Source: Gaertneriomyces semiglobifer (taxonomy: Eukaryota; Chytridiomycota; Chytridiomycetes; Spizellomycetales; Spizellomycetaceae). From it: 64,000 nucleotides of DNA. The stretch covers positions 1,240,001 through 1,304,000 of the forward strand of contig JAHLKF010000003.1 in the NCBI GenBank assembly GCA_025558075.1, read 5' to 3'. This document shows positions 35,114 through 46,852 of the stretch, one piece after another; within the stretch, counting starts at the first letter, position 1, and the number at the start of each line of letters is the position of its first letter. Below the pieces are notes generated by a model, which worked only from the letters and a program-made list of their open reading frames with translations, was not told the DNA's origin and searched no databases. The position numbers and the translations under genes are program-made.

Positions 35114-36082
35114 CTAAAACGACGCAGCAAATCGGTTGAAAGTTCCTCTTGTCAAGAAGTTGCCTTCATCTTGCCCACTTTTCTTGAATATACGCTTAAT
35201 TGCCTCGCTCTGCACACGCATTCCAGGCGGTAGAAGCGAGCGATCGGTCAAATCCGGCATGGGCATGTTAATGTTGCTTGCATGACGTTTTGGAAGGGTT
35301 ATGGAGTCTTCCTCGTCGTCTTCTTCCGCAGATTTGAACTTCTTGCGCTTTTTTGTGATGGCTACAATCGGTTCTCCCTCATCGCTACCACTCGTCCCGC
35401 TCGCCTGCGGAACCTGGCCATCAGACTTTCCCTTCTTCTTCGCCTTTTTCGCTCGTTTCTTCTCGTCGGCTTCCTTCAGCCTCTGTGCTTTGGTGACTTC
35501 CATGCGTTCCATCAATCTCGCAATCTCTTCTTCCTGAGTCGAATTGATCGGTACCACATCTTCGGGGTCAAACGCCTTATTGCACTTTAGACATGTCGCG
35601 GAGGGAACCTCCTTCAATGCCTGCTCAGAAAAAACGCAACCGCATGTTGCGATATATGAGAAGCGATATTTCCCGTTCATTTCTCTGCCGGTAATTGGGC
35701 ACGCGAAGCGAGATATCATAGGCCTTTCATCAATATGTCCCACAACAATCGCATTCGTAGTATCGCCGTTTTTTGAAGCATTGTAGGACGGGTTTGGGGT
35801 GAGGTTCAACGTCACTACGTCTTTGAAAGACGTGACATGCTTGCAGATGAGTCCTCCATCGCCATACGCATTACTTTTACTCAGCAAAAACTCTAGAATA
35901 GCATCCTTGTTGTAAAGCTTGCCAAGAGCACAAGATACTACCGGTGCCGCAAGTTCTTGTTTGGAGAGAGCGCAGAAGAACCAAGTGGCAATGAGTTGGA
36001 TACGCGGGTCCGCTCTTTCAGCAGCCTTCTTCGTCTTCACTAGTTCGTCTCTCCGCGGAATTGAGCCTCCATCACAACCCAT
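35114..36082 (-). CDS. RTF2: Replication termination factor 2 (RTF2)
   Basis: Single exon, 322 residues. The start MGCDGGSIPRRDELVKTKK is the RTF2 signature. A RING-like domain follows with CALGKLYNKDAILEFLL, then FACPITGREMNGKYRFSYIATCGCVFSEQAL and CLKCNKAF, giving the paired Cys motifs of the modified RING. The second half is lysine-rich and acidic (KKAKKKGKSDG, AEEDDEED). The protein pauses replication forks in fission yeast and is shed from stalled forks in animals. The lack of introns is unusual for this window. Confidence 0.95.
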   Translation of the reverse strand: MGCDGGSIPRRDELVKTKKAAERADPRIQLIATWFFCALSKQELAAPVVSCALGKLYNKDAILEFLLSKSNAYGDGGLICKHVTSFKDVVTLNLTPNPSYNASKNGDTTNAIVVGHIDERPMISRFACPITGREMNGKYRFSYIATCGCVFSEQALKEVPSATCLKCNKAFDPEDVVPINSTQEEEIARLMERMEVTKAQRLKEADEKKRAKKAKKKGKSDGQVPQASGTSGSDEGEPIVAITKKRKKFKSAEEDDEEDSITLPKRHASNINMPMPDLTDRSLLPPGMRVQSEAIKRIFKKSGQDEGNFLTRGTFNRFAASF

Positions 36083-36445
36083 GTTAGAGGTTTCGTCTTC
36101 CGTTACTCGTCGCTCTGATACTTCACCTTAGGCTTCTGTAAAAGTTGCCAGAGGTCTTTGGGCCGACCTGAAGACATTCGAAATGCATAACCCTAACCCC
36201 GCGTGAGAAAGTTCAGTGTGAAAATTGCACTCCCAACATTGTTCCAGAGTTCGTCCTTTAAGGTTGATACAGCATTGGAATCGTGTTAGTAGGGATTGAG
36301 AAACCAGTTCAATGGTCCCCATATCAAAACTACCAAACGTGTTTACTAGGACGGGCAGCAAACATGATTCTTGCGGTTAAATTACACGTGTGACAGATGA
36401 CTGCGTCCAAAAGTTCATCAGCCCACAGTACGCTCTTTTGTATCC
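36083..36445. other. Intergenic between RTF2 and POP3
   Basis: RTF2 promoter side and POP3 3' flank; a 77-codon minus frame has no recognisable content. Confidence 0.4.
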
Positions 36446-37657
36446 TCATCGCCGCTTCCCACGTCCGCCGCGGCCACCTCGGTCATTCTTGCCACCCAGT
36501 GGAGCAAACGTTTTGACAGCGACAATGTTGAGTTCGCGATATGTACCAGCGTTTGACGAACCCGTAGTCATGGATGCAACAGAATCCTCATCAATTCGAT
36601 TTCCTGTGGCAATCCAGGGAATATTCCACCTGGGAAGCTTCTCAGCAAGCAGCTGATAAAGTGCATCGAAGCGAGGCGTATCGGTCTGTATAATCGTTGT
36701 TAGCCCAACGGAATATGTGTTGAGGTCACACAACAAAAATGGATACCTTTATACCAAGAATGCTGACTCTTTTGAGTCCCAGAGAGGAGGAAATCTGGTC
36801 CTCTGCACCTTTAGCTAGGGGGCACAACAGTACACGCTCTCCAGCAAGTTGCACCATCGCCGGTATGTGCGTAAAAAGGTGCGTTGCCGGAACATCTTGA
36901 TTGCAAACGAACACCAACCTCAGTCGAGCGGGTGATCGCGAGGACTGTTCGGCTGTCGGCTCGCTATTTTGTTCTAAGCACTTTGTAACGGCGTTTACCC
37001 CGACAACAATATCCCCGAGAGGCTCTAAGCCAACCCGTAATGGCGGGTCAGCATCCACGCTGTGGGTGTTAGCTGTTGCAGCAGCGTTCAGAACAGCGGG
37101 GCATCCACCATCTAGAGCATCTACAACATTCATTTCGACTTTTCGCTTCTTCTTTTTTTTCTTCTGAGCAGCTTCGATCTCATCCAGTGTAACAGGGATT
37201 GTGGCTGATTGAGCTTGGCTTTGTTCGTCAGCGACCCGCTTCGCCGCTTGTTCCTTCTTTCTGACAATCACTTTGTCCAATATCGCCTTTTTTCTCTGAG
37301 CAGCTTGTGCCTTTCTGTACTCGCAAACTGGCGCAAAAATATCACACAGCATTCGCAGCACGTCAGCGCTATCCTCGGCAGTTAGAGATGGCCTGAAAGG
37401 AATGTTGCGTTCAACAACACGAACTAAGAGTACTGTCGACTCCGGAGCAGAACATACCATTGGAAGTTGAACGGAGAATCAAAGACATGCCGGAACACCA
37501 GTCGCCTGCCCTTGTCGCGAAGCGCATGTGAGGGAGCATCCAACAGTGCGGCTTGAGTACCTTGCCGATTCGCGTTTTTCTTCTTTCCATCGTTCTTCAC
37601 CGGGGCATCGTTCGCAGCCCCAGCCGCAGACGCTGACGATGCCTCTACCGTTGCCAT
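36446..37657 (-). CDS. POP3: Ribonuclease P/MRP protein subunit POP3 (L7Ae-like)
   Basis: Three exons: 37657-37458, 37392-36747, 36685-36446; 361 residues. A Pop3/Rpp38-type L7Ae fold is visible in the second half: VGVNAVTKCLEQ, LRLVFVCNQDVPATHLFTHIPAMV, VLLCPLAKGAEDQISSSLGLKRVSILGI. It would bind the RNA of RNase P and RNase MRP in tRNA and rRNA processing. The middle is a lysine-rich linker (KKKKKKRK), and the end is Gly/Arg-rich (GGRGGRGKRR). The first 67 residues are alanine- and lysine-rich before RRLVFRHVFDSPFNFQWP. The exact orthology to Pop3 versus Rpp38 cannot be settled by eye. Confidence 0.78.
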
Positions 37658-37859
37658 TCCTCGTATGTGGTGGTTGTCGCCAAGCGTCTACGTTCTCTTC
37701 TGGCGTGCCCAGTTGTTATTCTTCCGGCGCGTGGCACAGTCATACAAAGGCCAGTTCGGATATCGCTTTTGAGAAGAGGATCGCACGCCAGCCGACGACG
37801 ACGACGACGCTTCCCATCATCCTCCCGATACCACTACCCCTTTTGCGACGAGAGATACG
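37658..37859. promoter_or_regulatory. Divergent promoter region, POP3 / LSC1
   Basis: 202 bp between the two start codons; includes a CGACGACGACGACG run near 37794-37808. No defined element identified. Confidence 0.5.
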
Positions 37860-39227
37860 ATGGCTTCTATTGCTGGTAGAACGTGTAGCGTAATCGGCCG
37901 CCGTGCCGGTCGTCTTCCGTCTTCATGTAGGTGGCCGCCGACTGACAATGTGTTTTGCCCGAGTGGATCTGACCCATAACGCTCATCCCCTCAGCTCTGT
38001 CACGAGCGTTCTCCGTAACTGCTGGCGATGGAATCTACGATAAAACCGCCATGAACATGCTCATCAACAAGGATACCAAGGTTCTGACTCAGGGTTTCAC
38101 TGGAAAGCAGGTAAGGGCTGGTTCTTGGCAATTAGTGTTGGTCTGACTATTATTATGAGATATAAGATCGCTGACCGCAGCCATTCAGGGAACTTTCCAC
38201 TCCGAGCAAGCCATCGCTTACGGCACTAAAGTCATCGGTGGTGTCAACCCTAAAAAGGCTGGCACAACCCACTTGGGTCTACCTGTCTTTGCTGATTGCA
38301 AGGAGGTACGGAAACTATCGTTGTTCTGTTGCGATACCCGCCTTCTCATAATTTTATTTTAAATCAGGCAATGCAAGAGGCCAAACCCGATGCTTCAGTC
38401 ATCTACGTTCCGCCGCCGGGTGCAGCCGCCGCCATCATCGACGCTATTCATGCCGAGATCCCCTTGGTTGTGGCCATTACCGAAGGAATCCCTCAGCAGG
38501 ACATGGTCCGCGTCATGAAGGTTCTGAAGAACCAGGACAAGACTCGTCTCATCGGCCCTAACTGCCCCGGTATCATCAAGCCTGGAGAATGCAAGATTGG
38601 TATTATGCCTGGACACATCCACAAGAAGGGAAAGATCGGTATGTTTGTTGAGTTTTGAAAGCTGTGGTTAGTAGGTAGCACATAAAGCTCAATTTCGGAT
38701 TTTCTAGGCATTGTGTCACGGTCTGGAACTCTCACGTACGAGGCCGTCGCCCAGACTACCGCTGTTGGTCTCGGTCAATCTCTCTGCGTCGGTATTGGTG
38801 GTGACCCATTCAACGGCACCAACTTTGTTGACTGTCTCACTCTCTTCCTCAACGACCCCGAAACTGAGGGTATCATCCTCATTGGAGAAATTGGTGGATC
38901 CGCTGAGGAGGAGGCTGCTGACTTCTTGATCAGACACAACCTGTCCCGTGAGAACCCGAAGCCCGTTGTGTCATTCATTGCTGGTCGTACCGCTCCGCCT
39001 GGCAGAAGAATGGGTAAGTGCTTCCAGTTTAACCGAAATATCATGGGCAGGGCTAATATGAATCGTCTCACTCCTTAGGTCACGCTGGCGCTATTATCGC
39101 TGGTGGAAAGGGTAAGGCCGAGGACAAGGTTTCTGCTCTTGAGGCCGCTGGTGTCGTAGTTTCCCCATCTCCAGCCAAACTTGGTGTGCTCATGGCGCAG
39201 GCTATGAAAGATATCGGGCGTGCTTGA
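37860..39227 (+). CDS. LSC1: Succinyl-CoA ligase alpha subunit, mitochondrial
   Basis: Six exons: 37860-37926, 37995-38110, 38189-38305, 38368-38638, 38708-39013, 39079-39227; 341 residues. TCA-cycle enzyme that makes ATP or GTP from succinyl-CoA in the matrix. The N-terminus is a typical Arg/Ser-rich presequence ([15 protein letters not shown]). CoA-binding [48 protein letters not shown] and [12 protein letters not shown] are all present. The phosphorylated histidine is H294 in [13 protein letters not shown], whose first glycine codon is split by the last intron. The first donor (after 37926) was chosen because only that phase keeps [17 protein letters not shown] in frame. Confidence 0.95.
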
Positions 39228-39541
39228 TTGTACCACGTTAGCGCAGGGTAGTAGAGCGTTTGTAGCATAGACCGGTTTGTTTAGCAACCTGACCAAAGCG
39301 GCCGACATGTTAATTATGCATTGTCTGAAAAATCCATATGACCTCGTTTGAGTAAAAGTAAAGGCGTAATCAGCCGCAGGCATGTTTTTAGCGGCCTGGA
39401 AGTGAATTGCGCAGAAGGCTTTCTCCATCCCACGACACTATTCGTCGTGGCAAAATGACACTTCATACGGAACAGCTCGCTGGATAATGTTCCGAAACCT
39501 CTCTATGACCCATCTATACTATGCTATGCTACTGGCGATTG
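39228..39541. other. Intergenic, convergent 3' ends of LSC1 and lysyl-tRNA synthetase
   Basis: 314 bp, no feature. Confidence 0.4.
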
Positions 39542-41302
39542 CTAATCTCTTAACGTCGGGAAGGCAATGACTTCTCTAATCCTGCTGGCACCAGTTAGCA
39601 ACATCACTAAGCGATCCACTCCCAATCCCCAGCCACATGTTGGTGGCATTCCAAGTTCTAATGCATCGCAGAACTCCTCATCAGGAATCTGAGCTTCATC
39701 ATCTCCGATTTGTCTGTCTTTCATTTGCTGTTCAAAGCGGCGCCTCTGCTCGTGTGGATCATTCAGCTCTGCGTATGCGTTGACAAACTCGAATCCGTTA
39801 ATGAAGAGTTCGAAGCGATCTGCTAATGGTATGTTGCCAGCCGTTTCCGCTTGCTTAGCAAGAGGAGACATGCAAAGAGGGTGATGCGTAAGGAATGTCG
39901 GTTGTATGCATAAGGGTTCCAAGTAATGTGATATAAGTGTGTCCAAGAGCCTGGGGACAGTATGTGGTTCATGTACTGTAACGCCATGCTTTTGGCAAAT
40001 AGCTTTCAAGTGGCTGACTGGGTCGGTGGTATCCAAGCCGAGGGGACCTACCCTGGCCTCCAATTCTTGAGCGACATGTATTCGTTGAAACGGCTTTGAG
40101 AAATCAAGTTCAATGAGCTCGGGTTCCGGCCTGCTTGCCGAGTGCTTTTCAATCTGTAGAAACGGCTTTCCGACGATGCCTGTGACCAGCTCGCGAAGTA
40201 CCACTTCCGTTAGCTCCATGGTACTATCCAAGTCAGTTAGCGTCTGATAGAACTCGAGAGTGGTGAATTCCGGATTATGTGTCATATCGATAGCTGCGTG
40301 GAAGGTCAGGGCATCAGAGGGGAAGGCAAGGTCTTTCAGTTGAGCCACAGTGTGTACCTTCGTTTCTGAACTGCTTTCCAATTTCGTACACCTTATCAAA
40401 TCCTCCAATAACTAGTCTCTTCAGATACAACTCTGGGGCAATTCTAAGCACCATCTCTCTTTCTAGCGAGTTACTCCACGTTTTGAACGGCCGTGCGCTT
40501 GCTCCTCCAGCCTTAGGGCCTAATACCGGCGTCTCAACCTCAACAAAACCACGACTCTGAAAGAACTGGCGGAGAAGATGGATTACTTGTGAGCGGGTAC
40601 GCAAGATGTCGAGGGAACGAGGATTTGCCAGCAGATCCAGGTGACGATGCCGATACCGAGAGTCTATGTCCGTTATCTCCTTTGGGATGCGGCGGAGGCA
40701 CGGTGCAAGAAGAGTGAGCGTTCGAACGGTCAAGCTTAGCTCCCCAGCTGGCGTGCGTCCAGGAAATCCAGTCACCTCTGGGACAAGATTGCCAGGGTCA
40801 GGTATACATTATAGGTGGGAACCGCAGTCGAGTAGGGGTACGTACCAATGATATCTCCCATCCCTAGCGCACCTCGAATGGTGCCAAATTCTTGAGATCC
40901 AGCCCACTCATCCTTTTTTAAAAGCACCTGCACCCTTCCGCCATCTCTCGCAACATCTATAAAGACCAACTTTTTGCTGGCTGCCCGCCATCCAACAATT
41001 CTCCCGCTTATAACGGATTCTTCAGCTTTGTTCCAGACATTATTTTCGGTGCACTTTGGAGTGAACCTCTGATGGAACTCAGCTGGAGTAAGTGCCCCCG
41101 AGCTGGTAGGTGTATATCTTGGGTAAAATGGAGTGTTGAGAGACGACAGTTGAGAAACCCGGTATTGAGAGTACTCGGCTTCTGTTGTTGGCGCGTGCTG
41201 CTGCTCTTTCGCTGGTGCTTTAGATGCTGCACCTCGTCCCACAGGCCGACATGGATTCTTTGGAAGGATAGCTGGCGCTCGTAGGAGTCGTGCTATTATC
41301 AT
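39542..41302 (-). CDS. Lysyl-tRNA synthetase, class II, probably mitochondrial
   Basis: Three exons: 41302-40846, 40777-40358, 40293-39542; 542 residues. The first about 30 residues (MIIARLLRAPAILPKN, Arg-rich) look like a matrix-targeting presequence. An OB-fold anticodon domain follows (SGRIVGWRAASKKLVFIDVARDGGRVQVLL), then the three class II motifs: motif 1 FVEVETPVLGPKAGGASARPF, motif 2 LRIAPELYLKRLVIGGFDKVYEIGKQFRNE and motif 3 GWGLGVDRLVMLLTG. Lys-type features include DMTHNPEFTTLEFYQ and FELFINGFEFVNAYAELNDP. Yeast counterpart: MSK1. Whether a separate cytosolic gene exists cannot be told from this window. Confidence 0.93.
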
Positions 41303-42298
41303 TGCCGCGGAGTTTTGGTAACAAAGCGTTCAATCATGCACAAAACGTTCGGGTCCGAGAGAAGTTCCCGGCAGCGACCAGGGAGCAAGTTTTAATATGG
41401 ATCCAGGCAGGCAAGGTAGCGTTACTAACAATGGAGATTTCGAAAGGCCGAGCGTTTTGAGATTATTGCGATCAGTTCGGAGAAAACTCAAAAGTGCCCT
41501 TTCGCGTGCTTTGTTGCAAAAGAACTTGTTGACCTTGTCCTGTCTGCCACAAATGCGAGTACACAAATGCAGCCTCTCCTAGTTGCTTCTTCCCGGGCAC
41601 CGGCTACCGCTTGGTTTCAAGGCCCTCCCCGCCTGCCGATCAACAGGTGTCAAGACCGTAACGATGGTACGTTCGGTCGGTTTGGCAGAGAACACCGCGC
41701 CCGCAGCCAGAAAAGTCTTGACCATGAAACAAACTAATGTGGAGTATGAAAAGCGATTATGATATTTACATGTCCTTAGTCTCGGCTTGGCGCCGAAGTA
41801 ACGTCTCATAATCTCCATCGGTTCTGTGATGGATTCTAGAAATGCATGCTCATTGAACATCATCAGGCACCGAAACACTTTCAATTAGGCCCCTCGTTCA
41901 CAGCTAGCTGTCCAAGGCCACGAGAAGGTTGGATTAACCCGTCAGACCCTCTTCTAAGTCCAGAACCAAGCCGCCATAGAGTGCGCTAGCCGCTCAGGCG
42001 GGAACAACCGTTTGACCCATCTCTACAGTTACGTTTTTGACCACCTGGATGTGCATTGCAACAAGCCCCTCAATGTGCCTGCGTCATTCTGCTTTCAGAA
42101 CAGCATCGAAGGCGACAATCGTCTTCAATCAGTTGACATATATTAGTTGCATTGTTGGTCGCCTCGCAATGTCAGAACAGAGCGTCCAAACGCGCGGAAG
42201 TCTCACCGCTGCATGCAGACCCAAACCATCGCAGGCACTCGCAAGGATTGCAGGAGACGTAACAGTTAGTTTGCTGCTGGGTATCCATCCACCGACTG
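41303..42298. other. Intergenic, about 1 kb
   Basis: Holds a 101-codon minus-strand frame (41884-41579). Its middle reads MEIMRRYFGAKPRLR and VKTFLAAGAVFSAKPTERTIV and could be a small protein with a 36-nt in-frame intron (GTAAAT...TTAG), but no family fits. The rest has no feature. Confidence 0.3.
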
Positions 42299-42838
42299 AT
42301 GATCCACGCTCTTCTCATCATCAACAAGGCCGGTGGTCTGATCTATAATCGCGACTTTTCCGATGGCCTCGCCAAACTTACCAGTAACGAGTACTTGGTT
42401 CTTGCTGGCACATTTCATGGGTGAGATCTTTAACTTGATACGATGGAGAGTACTTTGTGGTTCTATCCACTAAGCTGTCGCTAGCATTCATGCCATAGCA
42501 TCGCGGATATCGCCCGTACCGGGGTCATCCGGTATTGAGCTGCTTGAAGCAGACACTTTCAAAATGTACTGCTTTCAAACATTGACAGGTAAGGAACATG
42601 AGATCGCCTCGATTATTGCGCGGTGTCTAACTCAAGGTTATCAGGGGTGAAGTTTTTGGTTGTCACCGATCCGACACACCCAAATGCGGAGGCTGTCACC
42701 AAGAAGTTCTACGAAATATATGCGGATTTTGTTATGAAGAACCCCTTCTACAGTCCGGAAATGCCCATTCGCATAGATCTGTTTGATAACAATATTCAAA
42801 AGCTAGCGCGGCAGCTGAATGGAACCGAGGGACGCTAA
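42299..42838 (+). CDS. TRS23: TRAPP complex core subunit TRS23 / TRAPPC4
   Basis: Three exons: 42299-42420, 42485-42588, 42645-42838; 139 residues, the normal length for a sybindin-family longin protein. It is part of the TRAPP exchange factor for Rab1/Ypt1 in ER-Golgi and autophagy traffic. Landmarks: [19 protein letters not shown] at the start, LASNEYL-like [52 protein letters not shown] and the C-terminal [23 protein letters not shown]. It runs convergently with XPD. Confidence 0.95.
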
Positions 42839-43143
42839 TACTCAAAAGCGCGAGGACAGCGACAGCGGAACGTTAGGTTACGATGCGGCCGTGGAACACC
42901 GTTCGGCCAGATCACAACAGAGCACCATATGTGCGCCTGCTAGCCTGACGCGTACGCCAGGGCTATCCATCTATAGGGCGATCGTCCAGATACGTGCTCA
43001 AGTTAGCGGATAGTTGCGCTCATAATCTTCGCGAACAGTCGCCCCAATCCTGTACATATTTGAAAGATACTACATTCATGGCATCCGGTAGTCATGACCC
43101 GATCCTATATACATATGCCTGAAGCCCACCTCATCGGTGGCTG
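42839..43143. other. Intergenic, convergent 3' ends of TRS23 and XPD
   Basis: 305 bp; no feature beyond AT-rich stretches at 43.07-43.13 kb. Confidence 0.4.
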
Positions 43144-46030
43144 TTATCCATTCACTTCAATACCTTGCATCATGTTGGATTCAATTTCGTTCCCATTTTC
43201 TTGAACGTCAACTCCTTTCGATGCGGTGGCAGCTTCTTCTCGTCTCCGGACTTCTTCTTCGTCCCAAAGCCCAACGTTCTTGACCATTCCAAGACCCATA
43301 CCAAATGCTGCACTTGATCCACCGCCTGTTTCTCCTTTTTCGCTTTCCTTTTGCGCCATGCCCCTCAAAAACCTCCTGGCTACGCCGACCGCCATGTCCG
43401 TACTGAGATTCACGTAAGCCTCACTTACGCCGTCCTTGATCCATCTTGGTAACTTGCCCCGTTTATCAGCCCTGCCGAACCGACGATCGGCAAAAACCAT
43501 GATTCCATAATCACTCTTTCCTCGGAGGACTCTGCCAACACACTGCGCTCCATGCCTCATGGCGTCAAATGTCAGGAAATCATTCTCTCGGATATGATAA
43601 GTGTCTCGTAGGTATGATAAGCGCGATTTGAGTAAACGTGATTCTGTATACTGGTACGGAATACCGAATAAGATCACAGCTCGACCATAGTGGTGATCAA
43701 AATCAACTCCCTCGGAGACCTTGCCCCGAGCGACTGAGAGAAGGATGGCGCCCCGGCCGCTGTCGCATGCGGCTTTGTAGTTCTGTAATGCGAGAGACGT
43801 TTCAGGTGCCGATGGCGTTTCGATAAATACCAGCTTATGCGGTAATAGCTGTGTCAGAAGTCCCAGTTCGTTCCACGCCGACACAATGGATTCCATGTAG
43901 AGGTACGACGGGAAAAAGCAAACTAAGCCGTCTGGTGTTATTTTGGCGAATTCGTGAAGCAGCTGCCCGTAATTTCTGACGACGGCAAGATCGTTGCGAA
44001 CTTCAAACTTCGACGAAATTGCAACTTGATCGCTTCCTCTCGTCACTATGAGAGGGAGGAAACTCTGCCTCGTCAGAGTCATTTGGTAGCTTTGTGTTAC
44101 AACTGGGTGAAATCCTAGTAACGTTGGATAGAGCTCCATGGGGGACAAGGTTCCTGACGTAATAATCACACTCGAAAAGCGCTCGAAAACTGGCTTTATT
44201 GCAATTGTCGCATCGAGGCATGTGAGATGCAGGCGAGGGTTGGGTATAGTGTCAGTGTCGTTTTCAAAGGGCTCAAGAATTAACATGAACCCAGTAGTGT
44301 ACGTCGAAACGAGTGTGGCGAATTGAGTAACAGTATGTAAAGCATGAAAAGTGGAGAGATCAGTAAGCTCCAGTGTGCGAATAAGCGAGCTCAATCGCGT
44401 CGAGCAAAATCTGCATAAGAGAGTTCAGCATGTGTGAGTTCTCAAATGTCGGTATCAATAGCCATACAATGAACGTTGCTTACCTCAATGCCTTCCTTTC
44501 ACAGAATCCAACCTCAGCAACATGGCGCAAGAATCCTGTTGGGCTCTCAGCCACAACATGCAGCACTCGCATGCGTGTCTTCAAATATTCCACAAAACGT
44601 CTTAGAAATGCGACAAAATGTTCGGCACGCCTGATGTTTCCGGGCACTGCCTCCTCCAGGATGTCGTCTGGTAAGACTGGGTTTGGTAGGAATTCGTCAT
44701 TTTGTCGGGATTGCTGCAGCGATTGAAGGCCGGCCACGAGAGATTGATATTCACTTTGTAGGCGCGCAGAATTGGTAGATTTTAAGTGAGAAAGAGTTTG
44801 GAAAAGCGTCGTGAGAGAGCGAGATGCGGAATCCAATATAGGTCGGGTTAATGTCAGTGAAAGGGATTCGGTGCAAACGTTATCTGAAAGTACAGAGTTT
44901 GAGTCCTCAGAAAACCTCACACGGTGGCGCTGTGATTTGAGGATACGTTACCAATGTTGTGTGCCTCATCGAAAACAACGATACAGTCTTTGCCGAATTC
45001 CCGGCTGACCATTTCAGCCACCTTAGGATCCAACAAGTAATGATAACTGTAAATGACGACATTCGCAAAGTTCAGAAGTCGCCTGGAAAGGTAGTAGGGA
45101 CAGTATCCGTTCGTTTTTCCCCACTCTTTCAGGCTCTCCAGGGTGTACACGCCAGATGGTATGGTGGTATCTTCTTCGGCTGACTCTAATGATTCGTAAA
45201 ATGGACATAACCGGGCACACGAGGATGTGTCACCATTTGCCGAGGATACCACTTTCTCTCGCACCCATGGGGCCGTGAGAGAACGACAACCACTATCCAC
45301 TTCCTCTCCGCTACGCCCACGGCTCACTACACTTTCGTTGATACAGAGATTTTTGCGACTTGTTAGTCCTATTGCTAGGAATTTTTCCTCCTTCCCAATC
45401 TTTTTGAGCTCCTTCTGACGGTAATCGTACAGCCTCTGCAACTCTGCCAACGCCTTTTCGATTTCAGGAACCGTTCGGGAGCAGTAGATGAGCTTTTTGA
45501 AATTTTGTGCTGGATGGTGATGTTGATATGCCACAATCAGTGACAGGAGAGAAACGGTCTTGCCCGTGCCTGACGGCATTTCAAGAAGACAGTGACCCTG
45601 CGGAATGGGATGAGACGTTTTAGCCGACGGTTCAAGCAAGAGACGCATTTCCACAGGCTGTCCTCGACTCCCTCTCTGCTAAGCGCTGACTGCTTTTCAT
45701 CTGTTCACTAAACCAACAATAGTGTCCATACGCACCTGGGCATCTAGAGCCCGCTTAATGTCCTTCATGTAGGCATATTGCTCGGGGTATATATAATCAT
45801 ACGGGAAGAGGACGGGGAGGCCATCTAGCGTGAATCTACCGGGTTGCAAAGCGGGGGTTGGAGCAGTGAGTGACGAAGAGGCCAGCAATATCCGTGAAAG
45901 AGATTAAGAGAGGAATTTGAAGTTCATGCGAGGAAAACAGTGTGGGCATGCGTGGTAAAGGAAATGCACGCAATAGATCAGAGGCTGATTTGAAGGAATT
46001 CCGACTTAAAGGTCGAAGAACTTACCTCAT
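43144..46030 (-). CDS. RAD3: TFIIH 5'-3' DNA helicase XPD / RAD3
   Basis: Five exons: 46030-46026, 45835-45736, 45597-44952, 44883-44484, 44410-43144; 805 residues. XPD opens DNA in nucleotide excision repair and is a structural part of TFIIH. Walker A is EMPSGTGKT, the DEAH box VVFDEAHNI. The four Fe-S cysteines are expected in [17 protein letters not shown] and NGYCPYY. Motif V/VI are [12 protein letters not shown] and [14 protein letters not shown]. The protein should start [21 protein letters not shown], but the exon encoding that begins with an AG acceptor and no ATG. The only matching start is ATGAG followed by GTAAGT at 46030-46026, so the first coding exon is 5 nt and the intron 190 nt. 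The C-terminus is extended and acidic. Confidence 0.93.
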
Positions 46031-46852
46031 GATGAATTGTGCTTCCCTCAACAACCTTGTGAGGTCTGGAGGACTGATAACTGGCCAAGGCTTCTGTTGT
46101 CCTCAAGTGCAGACGGTTATTGGCAACAATTTTGTGCTTCAAGTATCTCATACGAGATCCAGGTTCATGGGTACGGTTGGACAACAACACTAATGCCTAC
46201 CAAGCACTTCGAAAATGATTATCGGGCAGAAGATAATGGCCGCTATGCCATTCAAGCCGTCCTGTACGGCAAGGTTCAAAGATGAAACTTTTACGTCTCA
46301 AAAACAGTGTTTTAAACTTGCAAGATGAACACTTTTAAATGGCTTCTAAAAACTAGATGCACCACCCGCAGTCATCGTTGGCTTTCCTCAATGCTTACTG
46401 AAAATATCCGTATTGAGTAAGGCGAAGGCGAGAATGGATGCTAGGCAAAAGAAGCCACGATGACGGCCAATCGTGACACCGGAGCATTGTTTCTGGAGAG
46501 GACCCTATTGTGCGCTCGAGAGCATCCCATAGCAGAAAAGATCGCTGCTGCATCACTTTGTAAGTCAAGGATATCTCATGTACGGTTCCGCCATGTCAAA
46601 CGCATCGGCTTCACATCTAAACAGCGCAGCGTTTCGCGGAACGGGCCACGATTCCTACATGCGATGTGCTTGAGATTGAGGAGACGTGGCCAGCAGTGTA
46701 ACGAGCCTAGCTATTATAACCAAGCAGTGAGCCTCAGAGGGCGGGCAAATGAACTGTTTACTCCTGCGGAGTCGGTATATAAGAGCCCTTTGATGCCGGG
46801 AGTTCTAACACCCGAATATTAAAGAACAAGAAAAACGTTGGCTCTAGCATGG
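46031..46852. other. Intergenic upstream of XPD
   Basis: A 70-codon minus frame (46190-45978) overlaps the XPD start and reads RMRYLKHKIVANNRLHLRT, which looks coding-like but is unassigned; it may be 5' leader. A plus frame 46460-46822 has no homology. A good TATA-like tatataag occurs near 46782-46790 on the plus strand with no gene that I can support after it. Confidence 0.3.
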
